From CAYUNT01 sp964446285 (lineage in GTDB: Bacteria; Sumerlaeota; Sumerlaeia; SLMS01; CAYUNT01), in NCBI GenBank assembly GCA_964446285.1, contig CAYUNT010000041.1:1-26620 (forward strand): DNA of 26,620 bases, written 5' to 3'. The notes under the pieces were generated by a model. The model had not been told where the DNA came from, searched no databases, and saw only the letters and a list, made by a program, of their open reading frames with translations. Each line of letters opens with the position of its first letter. Position 1 is the first letter of the stretch. Position numbers and translations under genes: made by a program. This document shows, one piece after another, positions 9,459 to 17,335 of this stretch.

Positions 9459-12400
9459 TCAGCGCTCGTCGAAACGGATGGCATACCAGAGCGAGGCGGA
9501 TTCGCGCCCCACATGGAAGGTGGCGGTAGTCCCTTCGATCCACAGAGGCATTTGCGTGCCCGGCGCGCCGTCGCCGTCCAGGGCGAACACACGCGCCACC
9601 CGGCCGGGCGGAATGGGGACTGTCACAAAGGCTTCGAGCGGGCGCGGAGAGGAGGACGAGCGAGGCTTGCCCGCCCCGTCTCCCGGTGGCGGAGCGATGG
9701 CCCGGCTGTCCTCGCCTGCGGTGCTGTCTTCTGAAAGGCTCCCGTTTTCTTGCGCGCCGCTCCTGGAAGATTGCGGCATGGCACCGGCATCTTCCTCGGA
9801 GGCACAGGCCACAAAGAGAACGGTGCGGGCGGTTCGCAGGTCCGCGGCGGCTGCCAGCGGCGCTGCCGGACTGCCTGGCGGCAACGGCGGCGACGTTTTG
9901 CCCGCTGTATCTGTTCTGGAATCCATTGCCGTGAAGGCTGCCACTCCCGCCCCGCGCCAAGTGGAGTCCACTTCCACCCGGAATCCGTCCAGATCGATGC
10001 GCAGGCCACCCAGTTTTCCGGCGGCAAAGCGGCTGGCGGACGTCAGCAGGGTCGTGACGCCTGGCGGCGCTCCGTCTTGTCCGGGAGAATCGGACAGAAT
10101 GCCGTTGATGGAAACAGGAAGCGATTTGCCGGGATCGGAAGTGGAAGCGGAAGCAGAGGCCGTTGCATCCGAAGGGGCGGCGGCGCCGGGTCTGTTTGCG
10201 GCGAGGGTCTCGAAATCGCGCCAGGATGCTTGGATGGCGCGGTCCTGGGGATCGAACTCGACCGTCCATCGAAGATCGGGCGAGGGAGCGGCGGCGAATC
10301 CGAGTTCTGTGAGGGCCAAGCTCGTTTGCGACGGAAGAAATTCAAGCAGCGTGGAGATGGCGGCGCCCCCCGAAAGGCGGGCAAGGCGCTTGCGTGCGGC
10401 GGGCGGGCAATCCCCGCGCCCGAAAATGGCCGCAGACGCTGGAAGCAGCGCGAGGCGGTCCGCGGCGCCTGGGCCTGCGATGTCCGCACGACCTGCCATG
10501 TCCAATCCTGACGTGACCGTTCCCCACGCATAGACCATGTCCCAATCCTGGCGTCCTGCCCAGGCGGCCGCCACTGGCAGGATTTCCGCCCCGGCCTTTT
10601 CCCAGGCGGCCGCGCCCGAAAACGACACTCCAAATGCGCGCGGCTCGGAATTGAACGCCGCCGCCGCAAGCGGAAGCGAGAGGGCATCCGCCGGGGGAGC
10701 GGCGAATAACTCGCCTGAGAATGAGGATTTGGGTCCGGCCCCCTGCCCGGCGGATAGAAGCGGGGTATCTGATCCGGGTTCCACGAGGATCACATCCATT
10801 TCGCTCGAATGAGCCATCACTCCGGCGAATCCGGGCGAGGCTGTCGCCGCCAGGGGCGATTCGATCCCCGGCGAGGCGGCCAGCATCCGGCGGATTTGAT
10901 TTAGCGATTCCGTCTCGATGGAAAGAAGGAATTCCGCCGCGTCGCGCTCGGCCGCCAGGGTGCGCCCGCGATGATGGGCGGGCAGGCGAACCAAGCCTTG
11001 TTCAAATCCCTCGTCTTCGGGAAGTCCGCCAAGGGCGCAGCGGTTCAGGCTAACATGGCGCAAGTCCAGCCATTGCGGCGCGTTTGGGGCGCCCGAATTC
11101 GCGTCCGCCGGCTCCAGGATAAATGCCAAGCGACCGCTATCCGCGCCCGGGGGCGTTTGGATCCAGATTTCTTGCGGGGACCATTGCGTTCCAACGGCGC
11201 GGCTTGCCTTAAAAATGGCGGGAGACCCTGAGGCTTTTCTCAAACCAAAGGAGCTCGATGGCTGAGTGGCCAAGCGCGCCACTACGCTGACGGGCATCTG
11301 GGCGCGTGCCTCATATTGAAGGAGATAGGTCGATTCCGGTTCGAGCGCCAAGCCGCCCTGCTCTAAAACCACGCGAACCGGCGCGATCCGGGCGGGGCCG
11401 GGCGGCGGTGGCGCGGACGCAGGCGGAGTGAGTGCTATCCGCACGCCCGTTGCGGGATTGGATTCCGCCCTCGGGGCCAGCGGCGTGGGCGAAGGCGAGG
11501 ACGAGGGGGAAGAGGTTGAAGGCGAAGAAGGTTGGGCGATGTTTGCCGCCGCGATGGCCCCGCTGGTAAAAGGAACGCCGGAAGCGGCATCGGCAGGAAT
11601 GGGAATGAGGCGGACGGCGGCGGTGGCGCCGGGAGTGGCGGTGGCGTCGGGAGTGGCGGTTGCATCGGAGGAGGCGGCGGAGGAAGCGCGCAACGACCAC
11701 AACCGCGCCAAACCCTGCTCGCGGAAATCGCCATCGACGATTACGTTGCGCCCTGCTTTGCGTTCTCCCTGGCCCCATGAGCGGCGCAGAGCCGCCGTGG
11801 AATCGTAACGGCGTGAAAGGAATTCGAGAAATTTCCTGTCAAGTTCGCGGGCGTGGAAAGGGTCAAGGGCGTCAAGGTCCCCAGCCAGCCAGCCCGCCGC
11901 CAGCGATTGACGATGCGCGAGTTCCACGCACACCAATGCTGGATCGCGATGCAGGCGCTGGCCGGAATAGGGATTTTTGCGATCCATCAACCGCGCTGTC
12001 CAATCGGCGTCAATCCACGCAGCGCGAGGGTCGATCCATGCAAGATAGGCTCCAGGAATGGAGCCGTCTTTGGAACCGCTGGAGCGCAGGATTTTATCGC
12101 CAGTGCGATAGGCCCGTTTGTCATGCAGCACGAGGTGAATGAACAGTCCGTTTTTTCGCAGCGCCGAGATCAGATAGTCAAAACGATCCAATCCCTCCGG
12201 ATTGAATTGGCGCGTGGCGTCGGCGGCGGGATCGGCCAGTCCGGGGCGGGCGCTGGGAGAATCCAGCCCCAGAAGGCGGGCTGAATTGAATCCCAAGCGC
12301 GCCAGGCGGCTGGCCAGAAGGTCCGACTCCTCGTGCGACGGCAGTCCGGCGCTCAGATCGACATTGGCTCCCCAAAGGCGCAGGGGTTTGTCATCCAGGA

Positions 12401-12902
12401 ACAAATGGCCTTCTCGAATCCGCGCGAATTTCGATGCGCTGGCGGGCGAGGAAGAGCGCCAGCCTGCGAGGTTAACAAAGGCATCGTCGCGCGGACGCAA
12501 CGTGATGGCGAAATCCGCGGATTCTTCGGCGCCCGCCTTGCGTCCCGTGGCGGAAGCGGATGCGGGCGGGACGGACTTCGCGGGTGCGGAAGGAGAGGGT
12601 GCGGCGCGCGAGGTGGTTGCGGAACGCAGGGGAGCTAGAATTGCTCTTTTGAGGGAGGAGGTTGTGGGCGAAGCGGATGCGGGTCGCGAACCGGAAATGG
12701 AGGAAACAGAGGGAGTGGGGGTGGGCGATGAGGCCGCCTGATCCAGGGATGAAGAGACTTGTTTGCCGCCGGATTGGGCTTGGGCCGCCGCAAGACAAAA
12801 CAGTCCAGCCCAAATCGCGGGAAGTCCGCGCTTCCATCCTGTCTGAACAGAGAATGGACGCGGGCCGGATGCTCCGATTGCGTTTTGCGGCGGGTCCGGC
12901 AT
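9459..12902 (-). CDS. Large secreted glycoside-hydrolase-like protein, probably lacking both catalytic glutamates
   Basis: About 1147 aa. The ATG at 12902 has GGAG 9 nt upstream; a TTG at 12968 has none. A basic-then-hydrophobic signal peptide ends near AAAQAQ (about residue 43), followed by a Ser/Ala/Pro-rich region to about 145. The next part resembles the GH5-like clan-A proteins of Planctomycetes/Verrucomicrobia: LRLWGANVDLSAGLPSHEESD, ARLGFNSARL, LDRFDYLISALRKNGLFIHLVLH, RKFLEFLSRRYDSTAALRRSWG and later QDWDMVYAW with LLPASAAIFGRGD. A carbohydrate-binding-like beta domain seems inserted after about residue 400. Where that family normally has EINNENS this protein has ELAHRQS (H330, R331), and where it has VSEYNH it has VSFSGA (F761). 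It may therefore be a non-catalytic carbohydrate-binding or scaffold protein. Family placement is from remembered consensus, substrate unknown. Confidence 0.6.
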   Translation of the reverse strand: MPDPPQNAIGASGPRPFSVQTGWKRGLPAIWAGLFCLAAAQAQSGGKQVSSSLDQAASSPTPTPSVSSISGSRPASASPTTSSLKRAILAPLRSATTSRAAPSPSAPAKSVPPASASATGRKAGAEESADFAITLRPRDDAFVNLAGWRSSSPASASKFARIREGHLFLDDKPLRLWGANVDLSAGLPSHEESDLLASRLARLGFNSARLLGLDSPSARPGLADPAADATRQFNPEGLDRFDYLISALRKNGLFIHLVLHDKRAYRTGDKILRSSGSKDGSIPGAYLAWIDPRAAWIDADWTARLMDRKNPYSGQRLHRDPALVCVELAHRQSLAAGWLAGDLDALDPFHARELDRKFLEFLSRRYDSTAALRRSWGQGERKAGRNVIVDGDFREQGLARLWSLRASSAASSDATATPDATATPGATAAVRLIPIPADAASGVPFTSGAIAAANIAQPSSPSTSSPSSSPSPTPLAPRAESNPATGVRIALTPPASAPPPPGPARIAPVRVVLEQGGLALEPESTYLLQYEARAQMPVSVVARLATQPSSSFGLRKASGSPAIFKASRAVGTQWSPQEIWIQTPPGADSGRLAFILEPADANSGAPNAPQWLDLRHVSLNRCALGGLPEDEGFEQGLVRLPAHHRGRTLAAERDAAEFLLSIETESLNQIRRMLAASPGIESPLAATASPGFAGVMAHSSEMDVILVEPGSDTPLLSAGQGAGPKSSFSGELFAAPPADALSLPLAAAAFNSEPRAFGVSFSGAAAWEKAGAEILPVAAAWAGRQDWDMVYAWGTVTSGLDMAGRADIAGPGAADRLALLPASAAIFGRGDCPPAARKRLARLSGGAAISTLLEFLPSQTSLALTELGFAAAPSPDLRWTVEFDPQDRAIQASWRDFETLAANRPGAAAPSDATASASASTSDPGKSLPVSINGILSDSPGQDGAPPGVTTLLTSASRFAAGKLGGLRIDLDGFRVEVDSTWRGAGVAAFTAMDSRTDTAGKTSPPLPPGSPAAPLAAAADLRTARTVLFVACASEEDAGAMPQSSRSGAQENGSLSEDSTAGEDSRAIAPPPGDGAGKPRSSSSPRPLEAFVTVPIPPGRVARVFALDGDGAPGTQMPLWIEGTTATFHVGRESASLWYAIRFDER

Positions 12903-13318
12903 GGTCCCAGGCTCCGAATTCAGGCCGGATCGTATGCAAGATATTTCCAGAGACCGCCCGGTGCGCAAAGAGCGCCTGCGGCGTTTTTGTGCTTGGGCGT
13001 TTGTGACTTGCGGTTCCGGGATGCCCCCAAAGGAAAATCCACCGGCCTCTTCCAGGCTTTTTGGACCCCTTGGCGCAAGAATGTCAACCTCCGAAAATCG
13101 GCCTTGCGCCTATGCAAATCACAAATAATGGCGCGCCGCCTTCGCGCTTTTGCCTCAAGAGGCGAGTGCGGAGCCTCGCGATCCCAGGGACGTTCCTTTT
13201 GCGCGCCGCCTTCGCGCTTTTGCCTCAAGAGGCGAGTGCGGAGCCTCGCGATCCCAGGGACATTTCTTTTGCACGCTGCCCACGCGCCTTTGCTTGGGAC
13301 AACGCTCTGCCGGGCGCG
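12903..13318. other. Intergenic region with a tandem repeat, no gene
   Basis: This 416-bp spacer separates the GDSL gene from the large secreted protein gene, both on the minus strand. Apart from the 70-bp tandem repeat and the GGAG of the downstream gene nothing was recognised. Reading frames that cross it depend on the repeat and have no family signal. Confidence 0.6.
13131..13296. repeat. 70-bp tandem repeat, two copies plus a degenerate third
   Basis: Copy 1 is 13131-13200 and copy 2 is 13201-13270; they differ at two positions near the 3' end (cgttcctttt versus catttctttt). A decayed partial copy follows at 13271-13296. Each unit contains GCCTC-AA-GAGGC and a second GAGGC...GCCTC pairing, so either strand can form small hairpins. 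Two near-identical copies with no spacer are unlike a CRISPR. Confidence 0.9.
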
Positions 13319-13978
13319 CTATTTGGCCTGGAAAATGTGCTCGTTATAGAGGCGCGCGAGGAGTTCGCATCCGGCCTTGCTGAGATGCACGCTGTCCGCA
13401 GCGTATTCCTTTTTCAGGACGCCGTTTTCATCAAGGAACTCATTGTAAATGTCGAGCCAGTGCGCACCGTAGAGTTTGGCGGCCTTCGCGGCGTTGGCGT
13501 CGAAATCGCGGATCGCCGGGTTTTTTTCCGCAAACTGCTCGCGTGCGGGCAGCACAGACACGCACCACAACTCGGTGTTGGGAAGATCGTGGCGCAGTTT
13601 CCAGACCAGATAGTCGTATTGGAGCAACTTGACGTCGAAGGGCGTCCCGGCGCTGTAGGCCACGTCGTTGAATCCGATCATGAGGATGATGCGGCGGGGC
13701 GAGAGATTATAGACGGTCGATTCGAGGCGGTTGAGAACTCCCGTATGGCGCACACCGCCCATCGAGTCGCCGCCGATGCCTCGATTGACCACGCGCTCAT
13801 TTGGGAAATACTGCTCGACGGCAAATCGTTCGGTCAGCGAATCGCCAAGAAACACAGTTGCGTTCTGGAGCGAGGCGAGGTCCTGCGCGGCGAATTTCTC
13901 CATGCGCTTTCTCGCATAATCGGCCAAAGGCTCTTTGCCGGGGGCGTCGGCGGGCATGGGGGTGAAATTGGCTGGAGG

Positions 13979-13988
13979 NNNNNNNNNN
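13979..13988. other. Assembly gap of 10 N
   Basis: Ten undetermined bases inside the GDSL lipoprotein gene. Ten is probably a placeholder, so true length and reading frame across it are unknown. Confidence 0.98.
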
Positions 13989-14119
13989 TATTCGAAGGCC
14001 GCGGTGGCCGGCAATGGCAGCGTCGGCGGTTTCGTCGGAGGCGTCTCGAAGGAGCTGGGGCGCGTGGATTGCTGTTTCGCCAAGGGCCGTGTCCCAGGGG
14101 GCAGATACGTCGGCGGGGT

Positions 14120-14147
14120 GGGGGGGGAATTGGGCGGGCGGGGGGGG
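14120..14147. repeat. Two G8/C8 homopolymer tracts at the frame break
   Basis: Runs of eight G on the plus strand at 14120-14127 and 14140-14147 (eight C in the gene's sense) lie exactly where the lipoprotein leader frame must switch to the GDSL frame. A change from 8 to 7 C in one tract restores a single open frame. Confidence 0.8.
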
Positions 14148-14303
14148 CAGGGTGGCGGGCGCGGCGGCGGTGGCGGAAGCGGCGCATTCCGCGGAGGAGG
14201 TGGAGGAATTTCCGGGCATAAATGAACATCCTTGCAGGAGAAAATGGGCGGGGAGAAGGGCGAGGAATAGGAGAAGAACAGAGGCGCGTATTTTCACGGA
14301 CAT

Positions 14304-14793
14304 GAAAGGCTCCTTCGTGAGGCGATTATGAATTGAGCGCACACCCGCCCGCCGCGGCGTTCGCTCCACTGGCGAAAACCGCAGCGGGCGGCTGGTTTTA
14401 TCGAACACCAGCTCAGGGCTGGTATTCAACCTCAAGCAACGGGCGGCAAGTGGTGGTGGCATGGCTGTCTGGGGCGAATGACGCGCGGCCGCGATACGGC
14501 GCGTTCCATAAATTCCGCACAGGCACCGGGAAATTGCCAAGTTCAGGATCGGCAGGCCGCGTGCCGCGCCTTCTGCTTTTTTCTCTTGCAAGCGCGATTC
14601 CAGCCTTTTTGCGAAAGGCAATTTAGAATTGCCCTTGCCGCGGGGGCGCGGGAAGAAAACCCGTGTGGAGCGTCGAAACCGGCCCGCGCTGAAAGCGGAC
14701 GGGGGGCGCAAGCGGCAAGAGTGGAACAAATGAAAAGGTGAAAAATGCGGAATTTGCAGGATTGGAATTTGCCGGATAGATAGGAAGACGACT
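14304..14793. other. Intergenic region between divergent genes, no gene seen
   Basis: A 490-bp spacer between the GDSL lipoprotein gene (minus) and the YfhO-family gene (plus), so promoters for both should lie here; no clear -35/-10 pair was recognised. A perfect palindrome GGCAATT-TAG-AATTGCC is at 14617-14633. The short plus-strand frame near 14333-14626 has no family signal or ribosome site. Confidence 0.5.
14617..14633. repeat. Palindrome with 7-bp arms and a 3-nt loop
   Basis: GGCAATT-TAG-AATTGCC, perfect, with the same arm/loop geometry as the coding palindromes at 4571-4659 and 15391-15409 but a different sequence. Confidence 0.6.
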
Positions 14794-17334
14794 TTGGCGG
14801 GCAAAGTATTGGGCGAGCGTGGCGGCGGTTTTCCTGTTCTGGCGGGATTGGCCCTCTATGCCATCGTATGGGCCGCCTGCCTTGCGCCGTTTGCCATGCG
14901 CGGGGAAGTTCCCGGCCGCTGGGGAGATGACACAAATGCTCTTTTTGTCCCGTTTCGCGCTTATTTGATTCGGGCGATTCATGCTGGCGATTTTCCCGAT
15001 CTGGCGGCCGGGGCGTTTTTCGGCCAGCCCATGATGGCTTTCGGCCAGCCGATGCTGCTCTATCCGACATGGCTGGCTGGGATCGTTGTCAATCCGCCGC
15101 CCGTCTGGTTTTTCCTTTTTGATTTGTGGATTCACGCGATTCTGGCGTCGCTCGGATGCGCGCTGTTTTTGCGGCGGCGCGGGGCGGGATTGGCGGGCGC
15201 GGCCGCGCTCGGGTGGGTGTATCCGAATACGACTGTCTTTTTGTTTCGCGCGACGGGACACTGGACCTTGCTGCATCAGGCGGCGCTTTTACCGTGGGTG
15301 CTTTTGTTTTGGGAAAGCCTGGATCGTGTCCGGTTGCGGCGGGAGGCCGAGCGCAAGACTGAAAACGGTTCTGAAAATCCGAAAGAAAACCTTGGACGAG
15401 ACGTCCAAGCCACTGGAGGTTTTCAGCCAGGCCCTTGGCGTAAAATAGGCCGCGATTGGAGAGTGGCAGCGGCGCTTTCGGTCTGCGCGGCGTGGATGCT
15501 GATATGCCGCGCGCCGCACTGGCCGTATCTGCTCATTGTCGCGCTGTTGCCGGTGGAAATCTGGCGATGCTGGCGGCGGCGCAAGCACAGTTCGGTTTGG
15601 CGCCGCGTTCTGCTGCTGGCCGCCGCGGCCGCCGGGGCTGTCGTTCTGGCCGCGCCCGACGTGATTGCGCCCTTGCTCGCGTTGCGCGATTCCCTTCGTG
15701 CGGCGCTGGGCGGCGCAGGCGGTGCGGGGGGAGCAGGCGCGCCGGATGGCGCGAATCTCTCGGCGAATTGGCCGCTTTCGCCGGTCAATCTCATCGGATT
15801 GATTTCGCCGTATTTCTTTTTTGGCGCGTCGCCGGGCGATTTTTCAGGCAATTGGTGGGCGGGCGAATCGGCCGTGGCCTGCGGGCGTTTGGTGTGGATT
15901 CTTGCGTGCATGGGTGCGTTCGCGTTAGCGGTTTGGCGGCGCGAATACGGCGGGCGCGCCCTGCTCCCGATGGTCATGATCGCGGTGGGACTGGCCTTCG
16001 GCATGGGAGGCGAAATCCGCTGGCTCCACGCGATTTTGGGTCGGCTGCCGCTCTATGACGTGCTGCGTTCGTGGGGCCGCGCTTCGGTGTTTGTGGTGAT
16101 GGGACTCATTGCGCTGGCGGCGCTGGGCGCCGAGGCAGCGGGGGGAGGGGGGAGAGGCGGAGGAGGAGGACGAGCGTATCGGGGCGGACGCGCCGTTGCC
16201 GCTGCGGGGGCGCTGGTGTGCCTGCTTGTGGCGGGCGTGCTGGCGTGGATGCGCTTTCAGATTGGCCAGGCGCTGGCGGATGAAAATGCAGGCGTTGGCG
16301 TGGGATTTCTTGCGTCGCTTGGCTGGCACACGCAACGTTTTGCGCGCGACCCGGGCGCTCTTGCGGCGGCGCTTGCGGCAATGCGTGGGCGGATCGCGGT
16401 TGATTTGGCGATGTATGGTTTTCTGGCGGCGCTGCTTGGGCTTTTGGCATTGGCGAAGGCTCCGCGATGGCGGCGCGCATGGATCGGCGCAATCCTGCTT
16501 GTGGCGGCTTGCGAATGCCTTGGATTTCAGCGTTTTGTTTGGTCCGCGCGGACGAAACTCCTCACGCCCGAGACAGTTCCCGCGCTGTCGCGAACGTTGA
16601 GCGATCTGCGCCGCGAATTCGCGCCTGAGCCAGTCAGCGTCGTATTTTCCGCCCCCGAACTTGCGAATTTCGGACTGCAAATGGAGGGCATTCGCGGACT
16701 CAGCGGCGCGGATTCCAATATGCGCGCCGATTACGGCCTCTGGCTCAATCGCGTTCAGGGTTTCGCGCCCGAAACAGAACAATTCACAACCCGGATCGAG
16801 GAATTTCCAGAGGAACTGCTGGACGTGACTGGCTTGCGCGCTGTGGTTGAGCGTATTCCCGATGTCCAACTAAAAAGCGCCGCGCCAGCGCGGCCTGCCT
16901 ACCGCATTCTTGAAAATGCCAGCCGCCGCCCCTACGCGGAAGTATTGACTTTATCAAAGGAAAACAGGCCCGCTTCCTCATCCGCGGTGGCGATGCTTTC
17001 CTGGAAAGATGGCCGCGCCGAGTTGCGCGCCGCCGCCGCTGGTCCCGCCATGCTCCGAATCCGCGAATTCCCCGCCAAAGGCTGGCGTGTGCGCTTGGAC
17101 GGCCGCGCGGTGTCCTGGCGCGACGAACGGCGCTCGATTGCCATTGACCTCCCCGCCGGCGAACACCGCATCTTGCTCGAATATATTGATCTTCCCGCCC
17201 GCGTCTGCGCGGCCGTCGCGCTTGCTGCCTGGATCGCGCTCGCCGACTTTGCGGTTTGCGCTCTTTATGTGAGAATCCGCGCCCGCCACAACGCCTTGCA
17301 CTCCGATGCTGCAACGGCGAAACCACAGGCATGA
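14794..17334 (+). CDS. YfhO-family multi-spanning membrane protein (GT-C-like)
   Basis: 846-aa inner-membrane protein with about 12-14 hydrophobic segments. Early loops carry RWGDDTNALFVPFRAYLIRAI and FGQPMLLYPTWL, like the conserved first loop of YfhO/GT-C-type proteins. The C-terminal soluble domain ends with FPAKGWRVRLDGRAVSWRD and DLPAGEHRILLEYI, the beta-sandwich typical of YfhO proteins, before a last membrane helix. Members are linked to glycosylation of lipids or cell-wall polymers, but the substrate here cannot be told. The start is a TTG with GGAAG 6 nt upstream. A hydrophilic loop (about 185-215) contains ENLGRDVQATG (198-208), encoded by a palindromic repeat shared with the molybdenum hydroxylase. 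Gly/Ala-rich stretches occur near 305-320 and 448-465. Its stop and that of the convergent thioredoxin-fusion gene are one base apart. Confidence 0.8.
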   Translation: MAGKVLGERGGGFPVLAGLALYAIVWAACLAPFAMRGEVPGRWGDDTNALFVPFRAYLIRAIHAGDFPDLAAGAFFGQPMMAFGQPMLLYPTWLAGIVVNPPPVWFFLFDLWIHAILASLGCALFLRRRGAGLAGAAALGWVYPNTTVFLFRATGHWTLLHQAALLPWVLLFWESLDRVRLRREAERKTENGSENPKENLGRDVQATGGFQPGPWRKIGRDWRVAAALSVCAAWMLICRAPHWPYLLIVALLPVEIWRCWRRRKHSSVWRRVLLLAAAAAGAVVLAAPDVIAPLLALRDSLRAALGGAGGAGGAGAPDGANLSANWPLSPVNLIGLISPYFFFGASPGDFSGNWWAGESAVACGRLVWILACMGAFALAVWRREYGGRALLPMVMIAVGLAFGMGGEIRWLHAILGRLPLYDVLRSWGRASVFVVMGLIALAALGAEAAGGGGRGGGGGRAYRGGRAVAAAGALVCLLVAGVLAWMRFQIGQALADENAGVGVGFLASLGWHTQRFARDPGALAAALAAMRGRIAVDLAMYGFLAALLGLLALAKAPRWRRAWIGAILLVAACECLGFQRFVWSARTKLLTPETVPALSRTLSDLRREFAPEPVSVVFSAPELANFGLQMEGIRGLSGADSNMRADYGLWLNRVQGFAPETEQFTTRIEEFPEELLDVTGLRAVVERIPDVQLKSAAPARPAYRILENASRRPYAEVLTLSKENRPASSSAVAMLSWKDGRAELRAAAAGPAMLRIREFPAKGWRVRLDGRAVSWRDERRSIAIDLPAGEHRILLEYIDLPARVCAAVALAAWIALADFAVCALYVRIRARHNALHSDAATAKPQA
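15391..15416 (+). repeat. In-frame palindromic repeat inside the YfhO-family gene
   Basis: CTTGGACG-AGA-CGTCCAAG (15391-15409), perfect 8-bp arms and 3-nt loop, followed by CCACTGG. The palindrome is identical to the one in the hydroxylase gene on its coding strand, the flanks (GAA-AA before, CCAC-GG after) are nearly so, and it is read in the same frame, giving the same peptide. Confidence 0.85.
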
Positions 17335-17335
17335 T

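Larger units (their letters stand above)
13319..14303 (-). pseudogene. GDSL/SGNH-family lipoprotein hydrolase, frame broken upstream and interrupted by an assembly gap
   Basis: The C-terminal ~240 codons encode a GDSL/SGNH esterase or acylhydrolase: FLGDSLTE (nucleophile Ser, DNA 13838-13840), NRGIGGDS, IGFNDV (oxyanion Asn) and DSVHLSKAG (catalytic Asp/His). The N-terminal part sits in another frame: ATG 14303 with AAGGAG 6 nt upstream begins MSVKIRASVLLLFLALLP and ends in a lipobox LLQGC (Cys26). The two frames overlap across Pro-rich codons with two C8 tracts (G8 on the plus strand, 14120-14127 and 14140-14147). Removing one C from either tract joins lipoprotein leader, Pro/Thr linker and hydrolase. 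A 10-N gap (13979-13988) also lies within the gene, so assembly error, gap length or a real phase-variable frameshift are all possible. The intact form would be an envelope-anchored esterase of about 328 aa. Confidence 0.75.

Noticed and set aside
9217..10269. Minus-strand frame overlapping the end of the large secreted-protein gene
   Set aside because: Arg-rich, low-complexity translation in a shifted frame of the real gene; no ribosome site or family motif.
13131..13270. Possible CRISPR
   Set aside because: The copies are directly adjacent without spacers and the unit is 70 bp; no cas gene is nearby.
13061..14221. Long plus-strand reading frame across the GDSL gene
   Set aside because: It is the antisense of the GDSL domain, whose motifs are clear on the minus strand, and it runs through the N gap and the tandem repeat.
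14333..14626. Small plus-strand ORF between the GDSL and YfhO-family genes
   Set aside because: No ribosome site, no recognisable family and unremarkable composition.
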